Assembly (NCBI RefSeq): GCF_029626225.1
Contig: NZ_JARUBP010000001.1
Coordinates: 6,696,001-6,760,000 of the forward strand
Source: Asanoa sp. WMMD1127
Lineage (GTDB): Bacteria; Actinomycetota; Actinomycetes; Mycobacteriales; Micromonosporaceae
Direction: 5' to 3'
DNA length: 64,000 nt
A program made the translations under genes and the position numbers. The notes below the pieces were generated by a model. It did no database searches. It saw only the letters and a list, made by a program, of their open reading frames with translations, and had not been told where the DNA came from. Of the stretch, positions 35,708 to 44,233 are shown in pieces; position 1 is the stretch's first letter, and each line of letters starts with the position of its first letter.

Positions 35708-37765
35708 TTATGCGTTCGGCAGTCGCCGCAACCCGTCGCCGGTGACCTCGTAGACTGCCACGTCGTTGCTCCCGGGCCGGAAGAGACCCTCGTCGGGGAC
35801 CAGCGCCGCGAACCGCCGGCCCTGCTTGTCGGCCCAGGTCGCCTGGGTGACGGCGCCGATCCGGCCGTTGATCGCGATCGCCAGGGGCGTGCCGTCGCGC
35901 ACCGCGCCGGGCAGCTCACCGTAGACCAGCGCGGGGAGCACGCCGGTGTCCGGCGCGACGTCGGCGAACGCGGAGGCATTGTCGATTTTCACCCGCGGGC
36001 CGGTGGTTTCGCTGACCCTGTGCGCGTCGACGGGCTGTCCGATCAGTTCCGGGTGGATCCGGGGCGCCATGTGCGGACCGGCCCGGCCGGTGATGATCTT
36101 CTGGAATGTTCCGGTATCGGAGACGTTAACCGGTTTGCCGGGGACGTCGCTGTAGGTGTGGTCCGGGGTGTTCCGCGGCGAGGCGGACGCCGGGCGCCCG
36201 TCGACCTCCCACGGCACCGAGACGCCGGCGAGCTCGGCCACCGTCGGCAGCAGGTCGACGTGCTGCCAGTTGCGGTCGTCGACCGCGCCGGCCGCCTGCG
36301 CCGGGGTCCGGACGAACAGCGGCACCCAGAGCACCTCCTCGGGCGAGGCGTCGACGGCGCCCATCCCCCGGCCCTGGTGGTTCATCGTGAACGAGACGCC
36401 GTGGTCGGCCGTCACGATCAGCGCGGCCCGGTCCCACAGCCCGGTCTGCTTCATCCGGTCGATCATCTTGCCGACCAGCCGGTCCGTGTAGCCGACCTGG
36501 GCCAGGTGGCGGTCGCGGGCCGTCTCGACCCAGCCGGGCCCGTCGAGCGGGAAGTCCTCCGGCGCCTCGTACCGCGTGCCGGACGGCAGGTAGTTCCACG
36601 GCGTGTGCGGCATCAGCAGGTGCAGGAAGTGCAGCTTCGGGCGCGGCGTCGGGGTCAGCCCGTCGAGGAACGAGGTGAACCGGGACGGCTGGTTGTCGTC
36701 GAGGCTGTCCCAGCGGAACTTGGGGTCGCCGGGCGCCACGCCGGAGCGCGCCTCGGCGAGGGTGTCCTCGCGGTAGGACGCCTCGGGATCGCTGGCCGGC
36801 TCGTCGCGCGGCGAGGCGATCTGGCGGAACAGGCCGGCCACCTCGCGCAGCAGCGCCGGCAGCCCGCCGGGCCGGTCCCGCCGCTCTTGGGCGTCACACT
36901 CGGCCGGCGGGCACAGCTCGGTGATCGTCTCCTGCACGTCGGTGTCGTAGGTTCCGCCGAGCAGGGTGAACAGGTTGTCGGGGTAGGCCGCGTAGTGCGG
37001 CGCGACCTCCTTGGCCGGGTGGCGGCCGGTGAGCATGGCCGGCATCGCGTAGGGGGTCCAGCCGCTGACACCGGTCGCGTTGCGGTACCAGGTGGAGCTG
37101 TCGGCCAGCGCCGCGATGTTCGGGTACTTCGCCTTGTCGATCCGCCCGTCCGGGCCCAGCAGGCTGACCAGCGGGAACTCGTCGAGCATCAGCATGACGA
37201 CCGGCGGGTGGCTGTCCCTGGTCTGCGTGACGTCGGCCCGGGCCTTGAGCGCGGCCGAGGGCAGCACGACGGCCGAGGTCGGCGACGCGAACGCGAACAG
37301 GGCCACGAACACCAGCGGGCCGATCGCCGCGATCCGCATCAGCTGGCCCGGGACGCGCCAACGCCAATAGGCGTACGCGATGCCGGCGCCGACCGCGACG
37401 CCGAGCGCGGCCAGCGGTAGGCCGCGCATGGGCAGGAGCTGCTTGCCGAACTGCACGGCGATCGCGGCCACCAGCAGGCCGACCGTGGTCGCGTGGGTGA
37501 TCCGGCGGGTGCGCGCGCCGACCAGCCCGGTGAGCGCACCGAGTGCCCAGAGCGCCAGCGGCGGCACGACCGTGACCAGGGCGACGAGCAGCAGGATCTC
37601 GCCCCGGCCGGCGCCGTAGAACAGGAAGAAGTCGGGACTCTGGCCGGTGACGTCGAGCAGGGGCTGGGCGATGGCCAGGCCGCACAGGGCCAGGATCTCC
37701 AGCAGCGGGGCGATCTCGCTCTTGGCCCAGGTCCGTACCCGTTTGCGGGGCTTCTCGTCAGTCAC
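35708..37765 (-). CDS. Sulfatase/alkaline-phosphatase-fold membrane enzyme
   Basis: A 685-residue integral membrane protein. The first 165 residues have four or five helices (for example EIAPLLEILALCGLAIAQPLL, EILLLVALVTVVPPLALWALG). The soluble rest has the sulfatase fold: PVVMLMLDEFP (metal Asp), TPYAMPAMLTGRHPA (nucleophile region, probably the Thr of MLTG) and ALIVTADHGVSF (metal Asp/His). This resembles phosphoglycerol or phosphoethanolamine transferases and LTA-synthase-like enzymes, which modify envelope polymers. The product is unproven. Its GTG start overlaps the methyltransferase stop by 8 nt, so it belongs to a three-gene operon. Confidence 0.8.
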   Translation of the reverse strand: MTDEKPRKRVRTWAKSEIAPLLEILALCGLAIAQPLLDVTGQSPDFFLFYGAGRGEILLLVALVTVVPPLALWALGALTGLVGARTRRITHATTVGLLVAAIAVQFGKQLLPMRGLPLAALGVAVGAGIAYAYWRWRVPGQLMRIAAIGPLVFVALFAFASPTSAVVLPSAALKARADVTQTRDSHPPVVMLMLDEFPLVSLLGPDGRIDKAKYPNIAALADSSTWYRNATGVSGWTPYAMPAMLTGRHPAKEVAPHYAAYPDNLFTLLGGTYDTDVQETITELCPPAECDAQERRDRPGGLPALLREVAGLFRQIASPRDEPASDPEASYREDTLAEARSGVAPGDPKFRWDSLDDNQPSRFTSFLDGLTPTPRPKLHFLHLLMPHTPWNYLPSGTRYEAPEDFPLDGPGWVETARDRHLAQVGYTDRLVGKMIDRMKQTGLWDRAALIVTADHGVSFTMNHQGRGMGAVDASPEEVLWVPLFVRTPAQAAGAVDDRNWQHVDLLPTVAELAGVSVPWEVDGRPASASPRNTPDHTYSDVPGKPVNVSDTGTFQKIITGRAGPHMAPRIHPELIGQPVDAHRVSETTGPRVKIDNASAFADVAPDTGVLPALVYGELPGAVRDGTPLAIAINGRIGAVTQATWADKQGRRFAALVPDEGLFRPGSNDVAVYEVTGDGLRRLPNA

Positions 37766-39176
37766 GCCGGACGCCCGCGATCAGGGTGCGGCTGCCACCG
37801 GGCAGCGTCTCCCTTTGCGCGATGTCGAAGCGCTCGCCGAGCAGCCGGACGAACGTGTCCACGTGGTAGTCGGGGAAGAGCCCGTCGGGCTTGTTGGCCA
37901 GCAGGCGCCGGGCCATCGGGTCCTCGGCGTGCACGAACTCGACGACGACCGTGCGGCCCATGCCGGTCAGCCAGTCGACGATGCCCGGCAGCGGCACGTT
38001 GCGGCCGATCGCCAGGTGGTGCACGAGGGCCAGGGCGAGCGTGACGTCGGCCCGGGCCGCCCGGGCCGCGAAGCCGGCCCGCTCGACGCCGCCCCAGCCG
38101 CCGCCCGGCGACGGGTCGGCGAGGTCCATCACGATCGGCAGGATCCGCTTGTCGCCCTCGGCGCGCAGCTGGCGGTAGAGCGTGTCGACCACGGCGGGGT
38201 CGGCCTCGACGGCGACCACGTGCTCCGCCTTGGCCGCGGCCTGGCGGGAGAAGATGCCGTCGTTGGCGCCGAGGTCGAGCACCAGGCGCGTCGTCGCCGC
38301 GGCGGACAGGGCCTGGTCGACGAACCGCTGCTTGGCCGCCCGGTCGTCGTCGGAGTAGCTGCAGGTCTCGCGGTAGCCGCCCCAGTGCGTGGCCGGCGGG
38401 GCCCAGTCGAGCTTGTCGACGAGCTTGGTCATCGCGCGGACGGCGGCCAGCACCAGCTCGCTGTTGAAGCCGGCGTCGCGCAGCTGCTCGCGGACGGCCC
38501 CCGTGCTCCGGTCGGCGTTGCGCGACTGGACGCTGTCGTGCAGGTGGACGTGCTTGAGCACGCCGGCCGCCAGCCGCTTGGTGCCACCGAGCAGGCGGCG
38601 CATCTGGGCGGGCTCGATGCCGTCGATCTGGGCCCGCAGCAGCGGCCGCGGGTCGAGGTCGAGGTGGGCCTGCAGCATCAGCGGGTAGAGCAGCGTCTGG
38701 CAGAACTGGCGGTAGCCGGCCCACGGCTCGCCGGGCTTCGCGGGCTCGAACGAGCCGACGTCGATGAACTCCGGCGCGGCGCCCCGCCACTGCAGGTTGT
38801 AGGCCGAGCCGTCCTTCATCGTGAAGCCGGCCTTGAGCGCTTCCTGGAGGAGCTCGAGGTGGAGCCGGGCGGCGTCCTGCCGCATCGCGTGCGACCACTC
38901 GTAGGGATAGCTCACGAACGGCAGCGGCGCGTGCCGCAGCGTGGCGCTCCAGGTGCCGGGCGCGCCGGGCAGCTCGCGGTCGACCTCGTCGGTCGCGGTG
39001 ACCGTGCCGTCGGCCTGGGTGCGGGCGAAGAAGTCGCTGGCACGCAGCGCCTTCCAGTCCTGGGCGGCCTGCGCCCCCAGCCCGCGCAGCACCTCGCCGT
39101 CGGCGTGGAACACACGGGTCTGGGGGTCGCGGAAGGAACCCGGCTCCGCGTGCGGCCGGGTGTGTTCTGGTGTCAC
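37758..39176 (-). CDS. SAM-dependent methyltransferase (class I) in a polymer operon
   Basis: A 472-residue protein. The C-terminal half contains a class I methyltransferase motif, RLVLDLGANDGIFSRQAA, with the following VVAVEADPAVVD. The N-terminal half (starting VTPEHTRPHAEPGSFRDP) has YEWSHAMRQDAARLHLELL and FIDVGSFEP and looks like a separate, substrate-recognition region. Acceptor unknown; adjacent genes point to an envelope polymer. GTG 39176 is chosen since AAGGA lies about 10 nt before it. It starts 7 bp after the small membrane protein and overlaps the sulfatase-fold gene by 8 nt. Confidence 0.8.
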   Translation of the reverse strand: MTPEHTRPHAEPGSFRDPQTRVFHADGEVLRGLGAQAAQDWKALRASDFFARTQADGTVTATDEVDRELPGAPGTWSATLRHAPLPFVSYPYEWSHAMRQDAARLHLELLQEALKAGFTMKDGSAYNLQWRGAAPEFIDVGSFEPAKPGEPWAGYRQFCQTLLYPLMLQAHLDLDPRPLLRAQIDGIEPAQMRRLLGGTKRLAAGVLKHVHLHDSVQSRNADRSTGAVREQLRDAGFNSELVLAAVRAMTKLVDKLDWAPPATHWGGYRETCSYSDDDRAAKQRFVDQALSAAATTRLVLDLGANDGIFSRQAAAKAEHVVAVEADPAVVDTLYRQLRAEGDKRILPIVMDLADPSPGGGWGGVERAGFAARAARADVTLALALVHHLAIGRNVPLPGIVDWLTGMGRTVVVEFVHAEDPMARRLLANKPDGLFPDYHVDTFVRLLGERFDIAQRETLPGGSRTLIAGVRRD

Positions 39177-39183
39177 CGAACGC

Positions 39184-39393
39184 TCAGTCCTTGTCGGCCG
39201 TCGCCGGCGTGGTGGTCTCCGCCGCCGGCGCGCTCGTGGCACTGGACTCAGCTGGCGTCTTGCGGCGGAAAACGCTGGTCAGCCGCCGCCAGTAGAGCTT
39301 CGCGGCGACCACGACGCCGGCCGTGCCGGCCACCACCGCCTGCACGATCAAGCTGCCCGACCCAGCGTCCAGGTAGGCCAGATGAGGCTCCAT
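39184..39393 (-). CDS. Small membrane protein of a polymer-modifying operon
   Basis: A 69-residue protein with the pattern MEPHLAYLDAGSGSLIVQ then AVVAGTAGVVVAAKLYWRR: a short DAGSGSL motif, one membrane helix and a basic flank, then a Thr/Ala-rich tail. This motif appears in small proteins next to surface-polymer methyltransferase or sulfatase-type genes. It may be an assembly or anchoring subunit. ATG 39393 is preferred over the longer frame because GGGAGGAG lies upstream and the conserved part begins there. Confidence 0.75.
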   Translation of the reverse strand: MEPHLAYLDAGSGSLIVQAVVAGTAGVVVAAKLYWRRLTSVFRRKTPAESSATSAPAAETTTPATADKD

Positions 39394-39670
39394 CCGCCCG
39401 TCTCCTCCCTCGTCGCACCCACGCGTCATCAACCGCCCCCGCGGTCGCGCGCGGTGTTTGTCTGCCCCGGTCCTCCCCGGCACCGCGTCATCGCGAAGAC
39501 CACGCCTGTTTCCCACCGTGACAGGAGTTAGTCATGTGCCGTGCCCCGACCCTACGCTTGAGATCGGATTAGCGCAGCGTCCGCAGCGTACCGTCTGATG
39601 TGTTTTGTCCGGCATGTGCGGGTCCGATTCGTTCAAGACCTGAGGCCGCGGCCGGGCCTACGGTGCGGTC
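39394..39670. other. 277-bp divergent gap
   Basis: Between the leftward three-gene operon and the rightward VOC gene. It must hold a promoter for each direction. Sequence is moderately A/T-enriched near 39530-39600, but no clear motif, repeat or small gene was found. Confidence 0.5.
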
Positions 39671-40060
39671 ATGACATTGCGAATCGATCTTTTCGGGCTG
39701 GTCGTGGCCGATATGGCGCGGTCGTTGGCGTTCTACCGTGCCCTCGGGTTGGCGATTCCGGCGTCCGCCGACAAAGAGCCGCACGCCGAGGTCGCGCTGC
39801 CCGGCGGGCTGCGGCTCGCCTTCGACACGGTGGAGACGATCCGGTCGTTCGACCCGAAATGGCAGGCGCCGACCGGCTCGGCGCGGACCGCGATCGCGTT
39901 CCGGTGCGACTCACCGGCCGAGGTCGACGAGGTCTACGCGCGGATGACGGCGGACGGCTGGGACGGCGGCGTCGAGCCCTTCGACGCGTTCTGGGGTCAG
40001 CGCTACGCGACGCTGCACGACCCGGACGGCAACGGCGTCGACCTGTTCGCGGCGCCCTAG
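39671..40060 (+). CDS. VOC-family (glyoxalase-like) protein
   Basis: A 129-residue vicinal-oxygen-chelate protein. The typical beta-alpha-beta-beta-beta halves are MTLRIDLFGLVVADMARSLA (N half) and the C half ending RYATLHDPDGNGVDLFAAP, with DPDGNGVDLF the conserved family end. It lacks obvious full metal ligand assignment, so it may be a small-molecule binding or resistance-type protein rather than a glyoxalase. The TAG stop shares the CTAG at 40057-40060 with the stop of the convergent AraC gene. Confidence 0.82.
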   Translation: MTLRIDLFGLVVADMARSLAFYRALGLAIPASADKEPHAEVALPGGLRLAFDTVETIRSFDPKWQAPTGSARTAIAFRCDSPAEVDEVYARMTADGWDGGVEPFDAFWGQRYATLHDPDGNGVDLFAAP

Positions 40061-40743
40061 TCGACGAGGTCGCTCAGTGTGACACCGGCCAGGGCGCGCA
40101 CGTCGCGGGACAGGTGCGGCTGGTCGGCGTAGCCGGCGTCGGCGGCCGCCGTGGCCTTCGGCGCACCGGCGCGGAGCAGGGCCAGCGCCCGGCGCAGCCG
40201 CAGGATGCGGGCCAGGGTCTTGGGGCCGTAGCCGAACAGGTCGCGGCTGGCCCGGTGCAGGTGGCGCTCGGTGAGACCGAGGCCGGCGGCGGTCTCCCCC
40301 ACGGTGCGGCCGGCGGCCAGCGCCGCCGTGATCGCCCCGGCTCGCCGGTCGGGACCGCCGACGGCGGCCAGGCGCGCGGCCGCGACCCGGTCGAGCAGGT
40401 CACCGGGGTCGTCGCCGCCCATCCGCTCCTCGATCTCGCGCACGGTCGCCGCCGGCCAGACGGCGTCGAGCCGGACCCGCTGGTCGGTGAGCGCGGCGGC
40501 CGGGACGCCGTAGACCGCGGGGCCGGTGCCGGGTGGGAAGCGCAGGCCGACGATGCGCTCGCCGGCGGTCAGGGTGGCCAGCGCGGCGGTGGTGTCGGGG
40601 CCGGCGATGACCAGGCCGGTGCGGCTCGACCAGATCAGGTCGGTGCAGCCGTCGGGCAGGATGCGGGCCTGGCGCGCGGCGGGCACGGTGCGCCGCCAGA
40701 TGACTCCGCCGGTGCGCGGGGCGCGGGACTCGTGCGGGCTCAT
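40057..40743 (-). CDS. AraC-family transcriptional regulator
   Basis: A 228-residue regulator. The C-terminal half has two helix-turn-helix units typical of AraC proteins (GRTVGETAAGLGLTERHLHRA, then ATAAADAGYADQPHLSRDV). The N-terminal half (ARQARILPDGCTDLIW, a conserved DGCxDLIW block) is a ligand-sensing domain of a type common in short actinobacterial AraC regulators. It is convergent with the VOC gene, with both stops overlapping in CTAG. The target is unknown; the VOC gene is a reasonable guess. Confidence 0.82.
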   Translation of the reverse strand: MSPHESRAPRTGGVIWRRTVPAARQARILPDGCTDLIWSSRTGLVIAGPDTTAALATLTAGERIVGLRFPPGTGPAVYGVPAAALTDQRVRLDAVWPAATVREIEERMGGDDPGDLLDRVAAARLAAVGGPDRRAGAITAALAAGRTVGETAAGLGLTERHLHRASRDLFGYGPKTLARILRLRRALALLRAGAPKATAAADAGYADQPHLSRDVRALAGVTLSDLVD

Positions 40744-40773
40744 GGTGGGGATGCTCGCATCCGGGTACGACAG

Positions 40774-40956
40774 TCAGTCGTCCTCGCGGGCGCGGTTGTC
40801 CCCGTTGTTCCTGCCGGCGCCGAGAGCGATGCCGATCGCCAGGCCGATGCCGATTCCCGCGCCGATGCCGATGGCGATGTTGTCGAACACCGTCAGGCCG
40901 AGCACGATGCCGATGGCCAGGCCGATCGCGATGCCGGATCCCATGGTGCGGGCCAT
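40774..40956 (-). CDS. Small glycine-zipper membrane protein
   Basis: A 60-residue protein with two Gly/Ile-rich hydrophobic segments (SGIAIGLAIGIVLGLTVF, and IAIGIGAGIGIGLAIGIALG), i.e. glycine-zipper helices that pack tightly, and a charged tail NGDNRAREDD. No function is assigned. It lies between the AraC gene and the two-component pair, all on the minus strand. The start fits the first ATG. Confidence 0.6.
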   Translation of the reverse strand: MARTMGSGIAIGLAIGIVLGLTVFDNIAIGIGAGIGIGLAIGIALGAGRNNGDNRAREDD

Positions 40957-40998
40957 GTCTGTTTCGTACCCGGTGGACCCGTTTCACAAACGCGGCCA

Positions 40999-42648
40999 TC
41001 AATCAGGGCGGGCAGCGTCCGGATTAGCGGCATCCGCGAACAGCGGCAGGCGTACGGTGAAGGCCGTCCGGCCCGGCTCGCTGGCGACCGTGACCTCGCC
41101 GCGGTGGGCGCCCACGACGGCGGACACGATGGCCAGGCCGAGGCCGGTGCTGCCGGCGCCCGCCCGCGACCGGGACGAGTCCCCGCGGGCGAACCGGTCG
41201 AAGACCTCCCCCTGCAGCTCCGGCGGGATGCCCGGACCGTCGTCGGTGACCGTCAGCAGGGCGCTTCCGTCGTCGGTGGTCAGTCCGGTGACGACGGTGG
41301 TGCCGGGCGGAGTGTGCACACGGGCGTTGGCGAGCAGGTTGGCGAGCACCTGGTGCAGGCGTGGGCCGTCGCCGCGGACGAGGATCTCCTCGGTCGGCAG
41401 ATCCAGGCGCCAGTGGTGGGCGGGACCGGCCACGTGGGCGTCGCCGACGACGTCGAGGACGGTGGCGGTCAGGTCGACGGCGTCGGCCTCCAGCGGGCGG
41501 CCGGCGTCAAGTCGCGCGAGCAGCAGCAGGTCGTCGACGAGGCTGGTCATCCGGGCGCTCTCCGACTCGACGCGGCGGATGGCGTGGGCGACGTCGGCGG
41601 GCACGGGGCCGGGGTTGCGGCGGGTCAGCTCGGCGTACCCGCGGATGGCGGCCAGCGGGGTGCGCAGCTCGTGGCTGGCGTCGGCGACGAACTGGCGTAC
41701 GCGGGTCTCGCTGGCCTGGCGCGCCTCGAGCGCGTCGCCGACGTGGGTGAGCATCCGGTTGAGGGCGGCGCCGACCCGGCCGACCTCGGTGTCGGGGTCG
41801 GTGTCCTGCTCGGGCACCCGCATCGGGAGCGCGACCTCGCCCCGGTCCAGCGGCAGGGCGGTGACCTGGGCGGCGGTGGCCGCGACGCGTTCCAGCGGGC
41901 GCAGCTCACGGCGGACGACGAGGGCACCGGCGCCGCCCGCGAGCAGCAGGGCAGCGAGGGCGATGGCGGCCTCGATCAGGACGAGGTCGCGGACCGTGTC
42001 GTCGACGGCGTCGAGCGGGAGTCCGATCACGACGGTGCGGCCGCTGTCGTCGCGCGCGGCCAGCCGGTACTCGCCGAGGGTAGCCAGGTCGCGGGTGTGG
42101 GCGCGACCGTCGGCGGGGACGCTGGCCAGGGCGGCGTGGGCCGCTGCGGGCACGGCGAGGATCTCGGTGGTGGAGTCGGGGTCGCGGCGGCCGGACAGCG
42201 CGACGGCGCCGTCGTTGACGACGGCGGCGAGGGTGTCCGGGGGTTGGCCGTTGATGGCGGGGCCGACATCGACCCAGTCGTACGGCGGGGGTGGCGGGTC
42301 CGGCGGTCCGCCGCGGCGGGGCGGGGGTGGGCCGTTGCCTTGGCCGTCCGGTGGCCGGTCGCCGTCGGGGGGCGGTCGGTCGCCGTCGGGTGGCCGGTCC
42401 GGGCGCACGCCGGCCGGGGGCAGGCCGGCCCGCTGCGCAGTGGCGGTGAGCTGGCGGTCGACCTGGCCGATCAGGGATTCGCGCAGGGCGATCGTGGTGA
42501 TCGTGCCGGCGGTGAGCAGGACGATCGCCAGCAGGGCGATCAGGACGACGAGCAGCCGGGCGCGCAGGGTGCGCCGGCGTCTGCCACGAGGCGCCGGAGG
42601 CGCCGGGGAGGGCGCCTCCGGCGGCTCAGTCGGCGGGCTTGAGGACAT
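40999..42648 (-). CDS. Two-component sensor histidine kinase
   Basis: A 549-residue membrane kinase. A basic N-terminus leads to the first helix (RLLVVLIALLAIVLLTAGTI), an extracytoplasmic domain of about 120 residues that includes a striking Pro/Asp/Arg-rich stretch (VRPDRPPDGDRPPPDGDRPP onward), and a second helix (DLVLIEAAIALAALLLAGGA). HAMP, HisKA with SHELRTPL (His 326), and HATPase with LLANARVHTPPG, DDGPGIPPE and STGLGLAIV follow. The start overlaps the response regulator gene by 23 bp, so the pair is one transcript. The signal is unknown. Confidence 0.9.
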   Translation of the reverse strand: MSSSPPTEPPEAPSPAPPAPRGRRRRTLRARLLVVLIALLAIVLLTAGTITTIALRESLIGQVDRQLTATAQRAGLPPAGVRPDRPPDGDRPPPDGDRPPDGQGNGPPPPRRGGPPDPPPPPYDWVDVGPAINGQPPDTLAAVVNDGAVALSGRRDPDSTTEILAVPAAAHAALASVPADGRAHTRDLATLGEYRLAARDDSGRTVVIGLPLDAVDDTVRDLVLIEAAIALAALLLAGGAGALVVRRELRPLERVAATAAQVTALPLDRGEVALPMRVPEQDTDPDTEVGRVGAALNRMLTHVGDALEARQASETRVRQFVADASHELRTPLAAIRGYAELTRRNPGPVPADVAHAIRRVESESARMTSLVDDLLLLARLDAGRPLEADAVDLTATVLDVVGDAHVAGPAHHWRLDLPTEEILVRGDGPRLHQVLANLLANARVHTPPGTTVVTGLTTDDGSALLTVTDDGPGIPPELQGEVFDRFARGDSSRSRAGAGSTGLGLAIVSAVVGAHRGEVTVASEPGRTAFTVRLPLFADAANPDAARPD

Positions 42649-43375
42649 ACCCGGCGCCGCGCAACGTGTGGATCATCGGTGCGCGCCCGGCGTCGATCTT
42701 CTTCCGCAGGTACGAGATGTAGAGCTCCACGACGTTTGCCTGCCCGCCGAAGTCGTAGTTCCACACCCGGTCGAGGATCTGGGCCTTGCTGAGCACCCGC
42801 CGCGGGTTGCGCATCAGGAACCTCAGCAGCTCGAACTCCGTGGCGGTCAGTGCGACCAGGCTACCGGCGCGGCGCACCTCGTGGGAGTCCTCGTCGAGGG
42901 TGAGGTCCCCGACGGTGAGCACGGCCTCCTCGCGCGCGCTGACCCCGACGCCGGCGCGCCGCAGCAACGCCCGCAGCCGCGCCACCACCTCCTCGAGGCT
43001 GAACGGCTTGGTCACGTAGTCGTCCCCTCCGGCGGTCAACCCGGCGACCCGGTCCTCGACGGCGTCCCGCGCGGTCAGGAAGAGCACCGGAACGTTGGGC
43101 GCGTGCACCCGCAGCCGCCGCATCACCTCGAGCCCGTCGAAGTCGGGCAGCATCACGTCGAGCACCACGACGTCGGGCGTGAACGCCTTGGCGGCGTTGA
43201 CGGCCTCGGTGCCCGAGCCGGCGGCCCGCACCTCCCAGCCCTCGTAGCGGAGCGCCAGCTGCAGGAGGTCGGTCAAGGTCGGCTCGTCGTCGACGACGAG
43301 CACCCTGATGGGCGCGCCGTCGAGCCGCCGAAAGTCCGCCAGCCGCCCATCCCCGATCGTGACCATGCGCCCCAT
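42626..43375 (-). CDS. OmpR/PhoP-type response regulator
   Basis: A 249-residue regulator. Receiver domain from about residue 22: IRVLVVDDEPTLTDLL, phosphoacceptor VVLDVMLPDF with Asp 73, and DYVTKPFS with Lys 123. The C-terminal winged helix ends in YISYLRKKIDAG and LRGAGYVLKPAD. It resembles actinobacterial TcrX/PhoP-like proteins but the target is unknown. ATG 43375 (MGRMVTIGDG) has AAGG 8 nt upstream; a second ATG three codons later is possible. Overlaps the sensor kinase gene by 23 bp. Confidence 0.92.
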   Translation of the reverse strand: MGRMVTIGDGRLADFRRLDGAPIRVLVVDDEPTLTDLLQLALRYEGWEVRAAGSGTEAVNAAKAFTPDVVVLDVMLPDFDGLEVMRRLRVHAPNVPVLFLTARDAVEDRVAGLTAGGDDYVTKPFSLEEVVARLRALLRRAGVGVSAREEAVLTVGDLTLDEDSHEVRRAGSLVALTATEFELLRFLMRNPRRVLSKAQILDRVWNYDFGGQANVVELYISYLRKKIDAGRAPMIHTLRGAGYVLKPAD

Positions 43376-43591
43376 CGTCCCGACCTTCCCTGTGCCTCCC
43401 TTAGCCGTTCCCTGTGTACCACCTGTGCGCCCGCTAAGCGCACCCACCAATGGGGACAGTTGGTCGCCCGCACGCCGCCACCCCCGCCGAGCCGCCGAGC
43501 GTTGGGCTTGTCGCGCGGGCATGGCTTGATGCGTCAGCGAATTTGTCCGGCGGGAGCGACGGTCCGGACCACCGCGGGCCCGGGCCCTGGT

Positions 43592-44191
43592 TCATGGGTG
43601 TTCCGGGACGACGGCGGTGAAGAGGGCGACGACGGAGTCGCGGAGGCCGGCGAAGGAGCCGCCGGGTTCGCCGCTGGGGCCGACCACGTCGAGCATGAGC
43701 TCGTTGATGCCGCCGACGAGGGCGAGCGCCATCGGTGGGGTGAGGGGCGCGATCCGGGGGTTGGTGGTGCGGGCGGTGTCGACCAGGTCGACGAGGGTCT
43801 GGGCGAACTCGCGTTGCATGCGCTGGCGCATCCGGTAGGCACGGACGCCGGCGGCCTGCATCTCGACGACCACGGCGCGGTTGACGGGGAGCAGCGCGTC
43901 GAGGGTGCCGAGGTAGGCGTCGGTGAGGGCGCGGACGCGGTCGGGCCAGGGCTGGTCGACGGCGCCGGCGCTGCGGAGGGTGGCCATGATCCGTGTGCAG
44001 GCGTCGCCGTAGAGGGCCATCAGGCACTCCTCCTTGTCGGCGAAGTGCTCGTAGAAGGTGCGTTTCGAGACGCGCGCGTTGGCGACGATGTCCGCGATGG
44101 TGGTCGCGGCGTAGCCTTTCTCGGCGACGGCGTTGGCGAGGGCGAGCTCGAGGCTCGCGCGGATGTCGGCTGCGGTGCGCGGGGCGGTCAT
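43592..44191 (-). CDS. TetR-family transcriptional repressor
   Basis: A 199-residue regulator. The N-terminal helix-turn-helix is AEKGYAATTIADIVANARVSKRTFYEHF, typical of TetR, with an all-helical ligand domain after it. ATG 44191 (MTAPRTAADIRAS) has GGAGG 8 nt upstream. It is divergent from the monooxygenase gene across 42 bp, so it almost certainly represses that operon and its own gene from the shared control region. The inducer could be the monooxygenase substrate. Confidence 0.9.
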   Translation of the reverse strand: MTAPRTAADIRASLELALANAVAEKGYAATTIADIVANARVSKRTFYEHFADKEECLMALYGDACTRIMATLRSAGAVDQPWPDRVRALTDAYLGTLDALLPVNRAVVVEMQAAGVRAYRMRQRMQREFAQTLVDLVDTARTTNPRIAPLTPPMALALVGGINELMLDVVGPSGEPGGSFAGLRDSVVALFTAVVPEHP

Positions 44192-44233
44192 GGGTGTCGC
44201 CTCCGTCGGAGTGCTCGTGGAGGTGAGCCGATC

